Shown: piece after piece, positions 44,101-56,524 of the stretch
Numbering within the stretch: position 1 is the first letter of the stretch
How the letters are laid out: each line of letters starts with the position of its first letter
NCBI GenBank assembly: GCA_030248135.1
Contig: JASANC010003853.1
Location: 62,001 to 126,000, forward strand
Reading direction: 5' to 3'
Length of the DNA stretch: 64,000 bases
DNA from: Theristus sp. LFF4_11
Lineage: Eukaryota; Nematoda; Chromadorea; Monhysterida; Xyalidae
Made by a program: the position numbers and the translations under genes
The notes under the pieces: generated by a model
Databases searched by the model: none
Told to the model about the DNA's origin: nothing
Seen by the model: only the letters and a program-made list of their open reading frames with translations

Positions 44101-47100
44101 CCCGCCCGTTTCGAGCCCTGACGCACAGCAGCCGCTGCGAAAACAGTGCAACGCAACATTGAACACGAATAATGCCATTCAAAGCGAATAACCGCGCAAA
44201 ATCATTCGCTGCACCACATTGGCTGTATTTGGTGATCGCGATCGCGACCGGGCTGACGCATCATCGGTCTCAGCACGATCTTGCAGTGCTCCGCCAATAA
44301 CAACAGTGATTATCAGCATTAGGCAAGGCTCCGTTCTCTGCACATACCATCTGCCCCTGCGACTTTGCGCCGTTATCGTTTTCGATCATTTGCACTTTGT
44401 CGCCAACGCTGGTCGGCGAACATCGTGTGCCCCCTCCTGTTGGTGCGGCCGTCTGCGCCCGGCAGAAATGCGGCCGCTCTAATGGGTCCACCATGTGCTC
44501 GCCGTCGAGAATGCGCGCGAACGGAACTGAGGGACACAAGAATCATGCTTAAGGATTGACAAAACACGATGATTGGCGAACGGAAAAGCATGTCTCACGT
44601 TTGAAAACCTCACACTGCGAACGAACTACTCCAGGTGAGATGCGATTTCAAACTAATGCTGCACAGTCTCACTGAAACAAACACACCGGCAGGCACACAC
44701 GATGCTACACAATACATACACAGTGGCTTACAAGTGTACCTGCGGGCGTTCATATTGGTCGCTGTGTGCAAAGAAACCGGTTCTCCCACCGGTTGAACAG
44801 AAAAGCACACTGAGAGAAAACCCAACGCTCTCCAATCGAAATGTGTCCAGCTTTTGTTTCGTTCTCACTAGGCGCGCAAATACTCCCCGAGTCTGATTGC
44901 AAAACCAACCGAGCACACTTTTCTCGCTGTTCTTGCTCAATTTCTGACACTCGTAACAGCGCATCAGCCAGGCTTTTCCATACAGCGTTCTGTGCATGTA
45001 CCGGTACTCATGACCGTCGGCGTCTCGCACCAGTAGCCACGGATATTGACAGCCTTCCTTCGGCAAAAGCCGTGCTCTGTCGCCTTGCTTATCGGCCTTA
45101 GCCTGAATAACACAAAAAAACGTTGCTTTCACGACTAGATACACTCAAACATTTCGCCACGGGGCCACCGCGGTATGCCTCTATCATCTATTATTTTGGT
45201 CCCGGGACTCAATGCGCGCATAGATAGGTTAGGTAAACAGTTTTCATGCACGACGCGGGAATTCAAAATTGTTAGAGTTATCCGAGTCCTTCAAGTAGGG
45301 CCGGGTCACTTGGACCATTTTGAAATTCCACAAAAATCTTGCAACTAATTTTCTTGCCTCGTCTGCGAACCCATTGAGTCGCAGAACCAAAAAATATTGA
45401 TAACACCTGGCGAAACCGCTGCGAACTTCGTGTATTTCTTGTGAAATCTGAGCACTGGCGCATGCTGATTGGGTTTTTATAGAGCTGGTTCGTTCAATCA
45501 GTCAGCGAGAGACCCTTCAAAAGCAGCCAATCGGTTGATGTTCTGTGATGCACCCCCGTTTGTCTGAATTTTCAAAATCTTGATCATTCCAGACTGTTCC
45601 ACCCAATTAGCAATGGGAAACTGCCGAGAAAAACAGAAAAAAGCTACCAAAATGGAACACCAACGTTTGTATCCGTTGTGTTCGGTTGTGCTGGCGATGA
45701 GGCCGGGGTCTGGTGATCGCGGCAGAAATGAGCTCGCTCGAGTGGGTCAATCTGATGCACTCCGTGCAACAGGCGAGCCAGAGGCACTGAAAGAACAACG
45801 GTTCATGGTGATTGTGCTTCTTAACGCTCACTTATTGCACAACACTTAAGCAAACATAAAAAACCCTGCGCAACCACAGTCGAACTCTAATATCATAGGC
45901 AATCAGCGGATTGGTTGGTGAATCACGTGCATGCATGCTTTCTGTGCAGGACAGACTCCGCCCCAAAGCATTGCCAGCACAGATAGCCTGTATCACGTGA
46001 TCGCCAACCAATAGCTGATTGCCTATTCAATTTAGTACGTCCGGTATAAACGGGCCTTACGCCTACACGCAAATGCCAGCGACTCCCTCCTAACCAGGCC
46101 TGTGCTCCTTCGTCTGCCCATTTCGTCGGCTGCATTCGTTGCAGCGGTATCGGATCGCGCCATCCGCATGTTTCACGCAGTGCACGTACTGGAATTCGTG
46201 TCCGTGTGCGTCAACAACGCGAAGCCACGGATGCAGCCCATTCTTGCGCGCCACCAACTCCGCTTGGTCGCCTTTTGTCGTCGTTGCCTGCAACTTTTCG
46301 GTTGTGTCTGTTATCACTGGAAATCATTGTTGCGCGCGACGCCACGTGAGTCTTAGTGCGCATCGCACATCGTCGAGGCCCCACCGTCGGGCACCGCAGC
46401 ACGCGGATCGACGTACTAAGTCAGAAGTAAGTCACGGTATCACCGGAATTAGGTCCGAGCACAAACACACTGGCACACACACACACAATGCAGCATCACA
46501 CGTAGGTAGGTGACAGGTAGGCGAACCAGTGTTCCAATAGACATACAACAGGTGTATTTTCAAAAGCGGCATTCATGACGCAGTATTTAGTGATGGATAG
46601 CTGTGTTTAAATATAGCTACGCAATCACTAAATAGTGCTTCATGAATGCCCATTAATGTTTCAGCACCCGCAACCGGGCGAAAGACGCGAACATTCATTC
46701 CAACAACTAGCATTCCCATTTACCAGGTTGTTCGATTGCGTGTTTTCCACAGTGGCAACGCGTTCGCACGAGTCTGCGCCGCTGGTCGCGTCTGTCTGTC
46801 CATTGTCGCCCTCGCAGAAATGAGCCCGTGCCAACGGATCGATCGTGTGACGCCCGCGGAGGATTTTCGCAACTGGCACTGAAACAAAAACGGACGCACG
46901 GTGGAATGCAGAAAAAAGAACAAACGTTGCGCCTGCGCGCCAATAGAGCAAAATTAAAAGAAAAAACAGGGTTTGCTTTGGACTTTTTTTGCAGTTTAGC
47001 ATCGGTATCACACAATATGAAATTGAGAAAAGACGGGACGTGTAATGAATCGTCTTGCCAAATATTGGCGTTTATTTTCAAGTCAGAGACGAATCGCTGG

Positions 47101-50100
47101 TGTTCAAAAAGAGAGCAACTACTGAAAAGTTTTTCCAGTTCTACGACTGAATGCGTTTTCAGACGTTGAAAAGAGACCAGTTTCAATCTTTATGTGCAAA
47201 TTCAAAGTAGCCCGAGTGACCCGATTCTATTTAGGCGACTCGGACCACTTTGCCAATTTTGAATTCCCGCGTTGTGCGTGACACTGTTTACTTATCTATG
47301 CGCGCGTGGAGTCTCGGGACCAAAATAAAAAAAAAAGTAATAATATCTTTTATTTTGATCCCGCGTCTCCATGCGCGCATAGATGGGTAAGCAGTCTCAT
47401 GCACGACGCGGGAATTCAAAATTGGCAAACGGAACCGAGACCCTAAATAAGGCCAGGTCATTTAGGCTATTCTGAATTACCACACGAACATTGAAACCAG
47501 TTTCCTTTCACATTCACAACCGCATTGAGTCGCAGGTCTTAAAGAAAAGATACTCCATTTCAGTCAGACCAGATCGCGGCGGCAGCGTCGAGTCGCGTTT
47601 CGTATTCGCGTAGACACACCGACTGCAGTGGTACGTCCACGATCCGTCCGACTGTTGTTTGCCCCTTTGATAATAATAAACGCGGCCGGGCTTCTTCACG
47701 ATCAACGCGTCGGTTTGGTTGATCGGCGAACGCCCGAACGTTGCCTGAATCATGAGCGACTGTTGTGCAAACGAAATTGAACAGAGTCTCGGATTGCGTA
47801 GCCAGCTCGGATAGAGGCAGTAAAGCGAACGAGTTAGATAATTCAATAGTTGGCGAGTGAAAAATAAATCGGAACAGTGTCAAACCCATCAATTCTATGT
47901 CACAATGACATGACATAACGAGATACCAGAGACAATCTCAATCTCAAACAGTAACAAAGAATCTTGTGCGCAGCCCAACGAATCCGTAACAGCCACCTTT
48001 GAGCCCTTTCTCGTGCGCTGCGTGTTCTGCGCCAGTGTTCGCTTCGCCAGCTGAATTTTCTTGTTTGCAGCGATGCTTCGATGTTTCAAGCTGTTGACCG
48101 GGGCGGTGCCTTGAAGGCCCCAGGACTCGTAAGGACTCGGCAGTGACTTCCACGCAAGCTGCCGCGGCTTTTCGGCAGAGGACTGGAGGTCGGAAGTGCA
48201 GGGGCCAGCAGGGGCGGGGCTGGTTGAACGGGCCGCCGGTTGCTTGTTGACGGATGTATGCTGATTGGTCGCTTTTGGACTGCTGCTGGTGGCTGATTGG
48301 CCGCTTGAGGCAGCTGAGCACGAGCGCTTGTGGGAAGTTGTAGCTGAAATGTGAGTGAAACAGTGCTGCAACGTTGCATTTGAATGCAGTGCGCTGATTC
48401 GTTGGCCAAGCACTGTGCCGGACTCGCAATTTTCGCACGCCAACCCTACTTCAGATACAAAATGTAACACGTTTTGAGAAAGAACAAATCTCCGACGACC
48501 ACCAAGAGTCGCTGTGCGCAATACATGAAGCTCGCTGTTTGCGGTTTCCGCCAGGTAGACGCACAACCGCGGTGCCCCCTGGCTGGTCAGTGCGACGGAC
48601 ACCAGGCAGAACTGCCGACGCGTGTTGCACCACAGAGCAGAATATTAAAGCAGCATTCATGAAGCAGCATTTAATGACCGCGTAGCTATGTTTTAATGCC
48701 CGTTCGTACTGACGTATGCTGACGCTTACGTCGACGTACGTCAAGGGCACGTCTCCATGAACGGCAGTGTGCAATAACACGGGACCTAAAGTGACGTGCC
48801 GTATACGCATACGTCAGTATGAACGGGCCTTCAACACAGCGACGCGTCACTAAACACTGCGTTCATGAATGCGCCGTTACATTTCTCAGACGCATTCACG
48901 TGCACCGCAACACCGAAACACTGCAGCATCCAGTCGGCGTGCAGTTTCTCCAGGTGCTTCACACGATTCACGACGACGCCTTCGCGGCACGGCGGTCGAT
49001 TGGCGGATTTGGCTCGTCGAAGATGCACCACCACCAGCTCCTTTCGTCGTGCGCCGTGCGGACACCCGCTGCACTGGTATGCGTGCTCGCCTAAAAAATG
49101 AACAGTATTAAGGCCCGTTTATACCTGACGTACACAGAGGTACGTCGACGTGCGTACGAATGATGATGGGAAATTCGCTGTTTGCGGTTTCGCTGGGTAG
49201 ACGCACAGCACAGCGAAGTAGAGGTCCTTGAATCTTGAATGGCGTTTGCATGAAAACTAAGCAATCAACATCAACGACAACATTAACACCAACACTAACG
49301 TCAATATTAACATCAACACTAACATCAACGCCAACATTAACATCAACACTAATATCAACGCCAACATTAACATCAACACTCACATCAACGCCAACATTAA
49401 CATCAACATTAACATCAACGCCAATATTAACATCAACGCCAACATTAACATCAACACTAACATCCACGCCAACTTTAACATCAACACTAACGTCAGCGCC
49501 AAAATTAACATCAACACAAACGTCAACGCCAACATCAACATTACATCAATACCAACATCAACGCCAACATTAACTTAACATCAACACTAATATCAACGCC
49601 AACATTAACATCAACACTCACATCAACGCCAACATTAACATCAACATTAACATCAACGCCAATATTAACATCAACGCCAACATTAACATCAACACTAACA
49701 TCCACGCCAACATTAACATCAACACTAACGTCAACGCCAAAATTAACATCAACACAAACGTCAACGCCAACATCAACATTACATCAATACCAACATCAAC
49801 GCCAACATTAACATCAACACTAATATCAACGCCAACATTAACATCAACACTCACATCAACGCCAACATTAACATCAACATTAACATCAACGCCAATATTA
49901 ACATCAACGCCAACATTAACATCAACACTAACATCCACGCCAACATTAACATCAACACTAACGTCAGCGCCAAAATTAACATCAACACAAACGTGAACGC
50001 CAACATCAACATTACATCAATACCAACATCAACGCCAACATTAACTTAACATCAACACTAATATCAACGCCAACATTAACATCAACACTCACATCAACGC

Positions 50101-53100
50101 CAACATTAACATCAACATTAACATCAACGCCAATATTAACATCAACGCCAACATTAACATCAACACTAACATCCACGCCAACATTAACATCAACACTAAC
50201 GTCAACGCCAAAATTAACATCAACACAAACGTCAACGCCAACATCAACATTACATCAATACCAACATCAACGCCAACATTAACTTAACATCAACACTAAT
50301 ATCAACGCCAACATTAACATCAACACTCACATCAACGCCAACATTAACATCAACATTAACATCAACGCCAATATTAACATCAACGCCAACATTAACATCA
50401 ACACTAACATCCACGCCAACATTAACATCAACACTAACGTCAACGCCAAAATTAACATCAACACAAACGTCAACGCCAACATCAACATTACATCAATACC
50501 AACATCAACGCCAACATTAACTTAACATCAACACTAATATCAACGCCAACATTAACATCAACACTCACATCAACGCCAACATTAACATCAACATTAACAT
50601 CAACGCCAATATTAACATCAACGCCAACATTAACATCAACACTAACATCCACGCCAACATTAACATCAACACTAACGTCAACGCCAAAATTAACATCAAC
50701 ACAAACGTCAACGCCAACATCAACATTACATCAATACCAACATCAACGCCAACATTAACTTAACATCAACACTAATATCAACGCCAACATTAACATCAAC
50801 ACTCACATCAACGCCAACATTAACATCAACATTAACATCAACGCCAACATTAACATCAACACTAACATCCACGCCAACATTAACATCAACACTAACGTCA
50901 ACGCCAACATTAACATCAACACTAACGTCAACGCCAATATTAACATCAACACTAACGTCAACGCCAACATCAACATTCCATCAACACTGAAATCAACGCC
51001 GACATCAACGACCAACCTCTCATGTGCACCTCTCGCACGTGTCGCACCATGTTGATCGGCAGTATTGCAGCTGGATTCGCGCACACTTTGCACGAAACAC
51101 GCTCAGACTTGGTGGCCGACTCTGCTGATTGGCTGTCGTCCACGGTGATCACGATCGGCTCTGATGATTGGTTGAAAATCTGCTAAAAAGATGGAAAACA
51201 TTGAAACCGTGTGAAAACAACAAAAAACCTCAGGCTCATTTACACAACAGTAAAAACCACAGAATGCACCAAGCGTGCTCGTCATCTGGTGAGTTTTGCC
51301 CAGCCGCGTTTGGCAGCCAACCCTGGCAAACACCAACACCAACATCATCCACCTGTTGTGACAGTCGTGCGCTCCTACGTGTCGCCAAACTTGACTCCTC
51401 CCCGTCCCCACGCTGTTCACTTTCATCTTCTGCTCGTGACTGACTCAACGCTCCGGTGCGCAGGCGGGTCAGTCGAGGCTGAAATTCAGAACACAATTTT
51501 TTGGTTTCGATCTTCCCGAGAATCTGTCAAAGTACGAAGGTATTTCTATTGATGATCGCTAAACGTGCACAAACACACCGACCAGCACCCCAGCGCTCGC
51601 TAAACGTGCACAAGACAAACACACTGGCACGCCGTGTATGTGCGCGTGACTGGGTCGTTGGGCACGGCACGACTGTCAAAAACCAGCAGTCCCACATTTT
51701 ATATTCCCCATTTCACCTCAATTTCATAGTCGTGGTTCAATTTATCCGAATCCAGTTTCGGTTTCTTTTCAATCGACGGCCGCTCCCGCGTGTGATTCCT
51801 GGAGCCCGATCGTTTTTTGGTCGATTCTTCCGTTCGTGAAGTCGACGATGGCAAATTTGTGAGGTCTGAGGTTGACTGATCAGACGGTGACGCTTCGGTC
51901 TGAGAGTTTTGAGAAGAAAAGTTGTTTTTTTCGAATTTGAATCGACATAAACATTTGAATAAACATCGACATCACACCGCATGACCAGAATCAACGCACT
52001 GAATTCGAACAAAAGTAAGGCGCTGTATCAGATGGTTGCATGTCCAATTATCAGAACTAGAGGTATCTGTCAATAAACCGATTGTTCATTATTCCACAGT
52101 AAAAAATGACGCCTCTTGCAAAAACCCAAAATCAAAAAGTGAAAATCAAACCGCAGGCTCTTGCTGCAATGTTGCATTCTCTTGAGCATTCACCACGGTT
52201 GCTACAGCTACAGCTTCTTCCACGTCTTCATGAAGACCAGCTGGCTGCGGTGGTGGGGTAGACTGAAACGGATTCTGCATCAGTTTTTCCAATTTGAAAA
52301 TCTGAATTTTTATCAGTTCGTTAGTCAGACAGGTCAAACTTTGACAAAGTACTGTTTTCTGTTGTTTAAAACCACCCAAAGCAGTTACTGGTATGCGCGT
52401 TTTTGTCGTAATTTCATCGCATATTTACTGCCGTTCAACGAGTTCAGCAATCAGTCAGCAACTTTTTGTTGTTGTATGTTCATGGTCCAGGTCATTTGTT
52501 GTCGCCGTAGCGGGCGCCCCTAAGCCTGTTCAAGCCCCGCCCCCAAACCTGATCGGAGGCATTAGCGGGCGTGTCACTCGGTGTCGCCGATCCCCTCGTG
52601 TGTGCGGCGCTATGCGTCGCAGACTCAATCAGTCCATCCAGCTCTGTTTCTTTCGCTTCGTTTCCGTAAAATGTCATCTGAGAAAAAACCCATGAATGAT
52701 CTACTGCTACAGTCGAACTCACTAAAATGTGGAATCAGCTGATTGGTCGACCAAGCGGAGGCTGCTCACACTCCGCACCGTTCTTTTTTCGTGGATTTGG
52801 ATTTTATTGAAACGTGTTTTTATGAATTTCCAGCACTCTTTTTGTGCTAAAAATAAACTTAAAGGTTAGAGACCGCGAAATTTAGAAAATTTTTATTCCA
52901 CAGCTCAACTCAAAATGTATTTTTTGTTTAATGACGACGACGACGTCGTCGCTTAATTTTTGCGTGTGGACTGGAAAATAAAAACCTGAAAGGAGTGAGC
53001 TGTGCATGGTTTGCTGCGTGCACCAAGTAAATGAACACAGCAGCTTACCAAAAACAACTTGAAAACGAAAAAATGAAAAAAGCAAAGTCGTCGTCGTGTC

Positions 53101-54902
53101 GTCGTCGTCCGCGAAGTCGGAACGCATTTTTTTAATTGCGGACGCATGTCGATCGGTCAGCTAGGAATGAAACCCCCTTCAGCTGGCTACACAGCGCACT
53201 CATTTCAGGCTTTTGTCTTTCATTTCACACGTAAAAATTAAGCGACGACGTCGTCGTCGTCGTCGTCAGTAAAAAATGCATTTTGAGCTGTTGAATTAAA
53301 AAAATTGAATTTCGCAGTTCTACAACCCTTTGAGTTTATTTTTAGCATGAAAACGGTGCTGGAAATTCACACTCATTCAAAAGAAACACGTTTCAATAAA
53401 ATCCAAATCCACGAAAAAAGAACGGTGCGGAGTGTGAGCAGCCTCCGCTCGGTCGACCAATCAGCTGATTCCACATTTTAGTGAGTTCGACTGTAGACGC
53501 AAAGTATTTGAAAAGCATGCTCAGTGGGTCAATGTTTTTCCATGCGTAGAAGTTCAGGAACCGAACTGATGGGCTTGGAAGCAACAGTCCACTTCTCATC
53601 GAGTTCTTTCACCAAAATCACCATCCATCTATTATTTCGCGAAAGAGCAGGAAAGCTCCGATAAAACTGTATGAACAGTATGTAGTTCGGAGACGGGAGA
53701 CCCATTCTCAATCTATCAATTCCGCCCTAAACGTCTAAAAGTTGGAAGTGATGCGACCATCGCCAAACACGCAGACAAGTTCACGTTCACCATTTGATGC
53801 TGATGATCAACGGGTATTTCACGATGCGCAAAGCGAATGTGAATGTACAACTGGCGCTGGCTGCTCGTGGCCACTTTGCAGCGTTTGCATTTGTATGGCG
53901 TGTAGTCGAGGTGCTCCGTGGACAGGTGGTCACGCAGTTCGTCGGTGTGCTGCAATGAATTGTGTGTGTGTGGTACAACACAACTACTATAGTGCAGTGG
54001 TAACGTGTTGCGCCTGTCAGCACAGAGGCCAAAAGTTCAAAACCCACCTTAGCCCAGTTCTTTGTCGCGTCTGTAGCGCAGGTGTAGGGCTTTAGTCTAC
54101 CGTTCTGTAGGTGGAAAGTTCGAAGCTCGCTACGGAACGGACAAGACACATAATGGAGAAACTAAAGTGACCAACAACATCTAATGGTCTACTCCCTTTA
54201 GAGCCGCGGGTAAATTGGGCTCGGGGCAGTACTGCCCGTTTCCGTCGGAGGTTGGTACCGGCGCGCGAACAAATAAATTAAAAAAAGTGACACAATGACA
54301 CACTTGCATCAAAGGCCCGTTTATACCTGACGTATGCGCATACGGCACGGCACGTCAGGTGTCGTGTTATTGCATGCATACACTGCCGTTCATACAGACG
54401 TATGCGTGTACGGCAGGGCAGGCCACGTTGTAACATGACGTAAACATACCACCGTTCATACATGACGTACGTCTGCCTGCATACGTCAGGTATAAACGGG
54501 CCTCAAGGCTGCTGCTCTTGCGTTGTTTGCGTGGCATGGGAACAACTAACAACATGCACATGAGTACATGACAGACAACATAACGAAACTAGCCGGGGGC
54601 TGCACTACAGCAACAGCACTAGTGCACCAACACTGCAGGTCTCTTCTCTTCGCATCAGAAAATCTGACGGACCTTCTTGCCAAAAAAAACTTCACCGTGC
54701 TGCAGCAGCAGCAGTCGCACCGTTGCAAGGGTCTCGTCCAGTGGACAGTGACGACGACATAAAAACTTTATAAAATCACAGCACGAATCCAATCCAGACT
54801 GCCCGCGCTCACCTCAAAGCACACCGCGCAGTCGGCGCCGCCGAGCGGGCAGCTCAGATTCGGAACGGCACTGTTGACGTTTCTGTTGCTGAAGTCTGTC
54901 AT
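41167..54902 (-). CDS. 1200-residue zinc-finger protein with four FLYWCH-like modules
   Basis: Exons: 54813-54902, 53791-53949, 52549-52677, 52152-52301, 51717-51899, 51353-51478, 51017-51179, 48881-49090, 47997-48343, 47570-47744, 46724-46878, 46095-46287, 45665-45786, 44919-45102, 44348-44526, 44017-44134, 43434-43749, 42842-43068, 42340-42483, 41752-41840, 41167-41310. All phases agree; sum 3603 nt, 1200 residues plus stop. C2H2-type fingers: about residues 24-49 (split by intron 1), 53-80 (YKCKRCK...HIRFAH), 312-334 (CKVCANP...HVREVH), 340-385 (YQCSGC), 965-995 and 1007-1030 (YECPVC...HLISAH). Four repeated modules at about 520-915 each end in a PxARxxxGxHxxxPxxRxHFC motif. Linkers are Ser/Thr/Pro-rich and acidic; the tail holds VPIKIEP, a sumoylation-type motif. 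Probably a nuclear DNA- or chromatin-binding protein (inference). The least certain donors are those of exons 48881-49090 and 34-residue neighbours around it. Confidence 0.85.
42600..42785 (+). repeat. Degenerate tRNA-derived SINE, family 1
   Basis: Diverged copy keeping CATTAGACTCGTTGTCTGTG and GCCCCGCAGAGGGGTGTATG; A-run in place of the usual middle. In a zinc-finger gene intron. Confidence 0.6.
45883..46044. mobile_element. Mariner-type MITE copy
   Basis: CAGTCGAACTCTAATATCAT start, degenerate far end; between the two half-module exons 45665-45786 and 46095-46287 of the zinc-finger gene. Confidence 0.7.
47140..47541. mobile_element. Head-to-head pair of GAATTCCCGCG-family elements
   Basis: Two inverted copies (47140-47325 plus, 47350-47541 minus) meeting at GGACCAAAATA/TATTTTGATCC. 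Single copies: 7625-7822, 8375-8531, 17758-17850 (partial), 18411-18635, 45190-45398 (minus). All are marked by TTGCCAATTTTGAATTCCCG and TATGCGCGCATTGAGTCTCG. Confidence 0.75.
48649..48876. mobile_element. Hairpin MITE split by a GCCCGTTC-ended element
   Basis: GCATTCATGAAGCAGCATTT and its mirror enclose a palindrome 48699-48830 with ends GCCCGTTC / GAACGGGC and inner GACGTATGC arms. A relative of the inserted element stands alone at 54314-54504. Confidence 0.75.
49255..51010. repeat. ACATCAACGCCA minisatellite with 240-base higher-order repeat
   Basis: About 1.75 kb of 6- and 12-base units (ACATCAACGCCA, ACATTA, ACACTA) filling one intron of the zinc-finger gene. Blocks starting at about 49572, 50044, 50284, 50524 and 50764 repeat every 240 bases. 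The reading frames through it are repeat artefacts. Confidence 0.95.
52710..53493. mobile_element. 784-base foldback element with CAGTCGAACTC ends
   Basis: TA-flanked CAGTCGAACTC...GAGTTCGACTG, with inverted arms of roughly 170 bases (GGTCGACCAAGCGGAGGCTG mirrored near 53440) and inner mirrored (GAC)n/(GTC)n tracts at 52933-52955 and 53243-53268. No transposase reading frame. Same ends as the 155-base MITE family. In a zinc-finger gene intron. Confidence 0.8.
54060..54278 (+). repeat. tRNA-derived SINE, family 2
   Basis: Forward copy: GTCTGTAGCGCAGGTGTAGG, then GTTCGAAGCTC, body, and an AAATAAATTAAAAAA tail. It lies in the first intron of the zinc-finger gene. Confidence 0.75.
54314..54504. 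mobile_element. MITE with AGGCCCGTTTATACCTGACG ends
   Basis: Inverted ends AGGCCCGTTTATACCTGACG and mirror, with several inner GACGTATGC-like inverted pieces. A partial copy begins at about 49112. Confidence 0.75.
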
Positions 54903-55740
54903 CTTCTAATCTTCTTGTAATCTTGTCCGTGTTTTTGTTTGGTTCCGCGTCCGCTTTTTCGGTCCCCCCGTCCTCGTCTCTTGGTTTTACCGCCCGTTTC
55001 TACTCTGCGCTGCGTCGATCTGCCAGAAAAAAACAAGAAAAAAATAAGGAATCTGAATCTGAAAAAATTCGTGAAGAACAGCGGGTTTTGGAAAAGCGCT
55101 TGCAAACCAGACAAGAAGGGAGCGGGTCAACCGAGGGTTTGCCTACTTTATTCAAAAAGCGTATATTATTTTAAATGCTTATTTTACGCTCCAAAAAACT
55201 TAAATTACAATTTGACAGGTCGTACAACTGTGAATTGATGCATGTTATGCCGTGAGGCTATGTCAGTTTTGTCTTTGATCATCACACAGACAAAACTATG
55301 CCACAGTGCTCCCTGTCACCGGATAAACAAAACGGTTTGGGTGTGACGACCATGGAAAGGGGTGGACAGGGACAACATAACGATGAGTAAGCCAAGCAGG
55401 ATGAGTGAACGTGGGTGTCCTGCAACGCACATGTCTTGCGCGAGTCGCTTGAAAACATGGGTCAAAACCCGATAAACCAATGTGCAAAAATTTTGGAAAA
55501 CAAATGTGCCGTAAAGTCTTGCATATAGGAAATCAACTGACTGGTTGAGATTTCGGCATACATGCTTTCTGTGCAAGCATTGTGGGGGCGGAGTTTGGTT
55601 TGCACATCCCAACCAATCAGCTGATTCACTATAATTGAAGCGTTTTGGGCATGTTTGCAATCGCACGAGGGCTGAGCGCGGGTCAGCGAGTGTGTGCTGT
55701 GCGTATGCGGCATGCTCATTGAAAAGTGCAGGTGCAGCTA

Positions 55741-56478
55741 GAGATGTAAGGGTAAAAAAAAAAAATTTTAAATTTTTTTTTTTAAAAAAAGTAAAAAAAA
55801 AATGAGCATTTTTTTTTATTTTTTTATTAAAAATTTTTGAAATTTTTTCTTTAATGTGCCCTGAAAATGCCCTTTTTGGCATAATTTTTCGAAAGTTCAA
55901 CAAAAATTTTCTTTGACTTTACCTTGTCACTTAGTCTTCAACGCTGCAGGTGGTATTCTGGATTGATTTATCGACTGTTTTCAGCCTTGGTGAGTGATGA
56001 TCGACTCGCGCATTGAAGTACTTGAGCGTCGCAAAGGCTAGTTCAACAAATTCCGATGTCGCTAAGGTGAGATAGAAGCAGAGAACTCACATTTACGCAT
56101 CGTTTTTCAGGATCTCGAAAGGTCGAAATTGCACTGGCTGCCACTGCAAGCGTAACTTCGTTGGTTGCTCGTTGCTGTTTCGCCTCGTGTCGTCAGCATG
56201 ATCACACCGGTTTGTTGTTAAACTTGTTTCCGTGTTATTTGAGGTGAATTGAGAGGCAAAACACGAGACGTGATGTCGTCGGTGGGAAAATGGGGTCGCC
56301 GAAACCAAGTCTGAAATTTTCACCCTCCTCCCATATGAGTGGGGGTCATATGATAAGTCGGTGGCTCCTCAGATGGTGATATTCGGACTCCCTGAAAAAT
56401 TCTGAACAACTTTCATTAAAAAAAAATTTAAAAAAAATTAAAAAAAAAATAGAAAATTTTTTTTTCTTGACATCTCTA
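55741..56478. mobile_element. TA-flanked element with GAGATGT/ACATCTC ends
   Basis: GTGCAGCTAGAGATGT at the left and ACATCTCTAGGTGCAGC at the right suggest an inserted 730-base element with poly-A/poly-T rich inner arms. Its centre (55918-56390) shows no convincing gene. Confidence 0.55.
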
Positions 56479-56524
56479 GGTGCAGCACCGACACACGTGC
56501 GCGTGCGTTTTGAATAAAGAAGCA

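Noticed and set aside
49108..51093. Val/Asp-Asn and Thr/Ser repeat proteins
   Set aside because: Frames through the ACATCAACGCCA minisatellite inside an intron.
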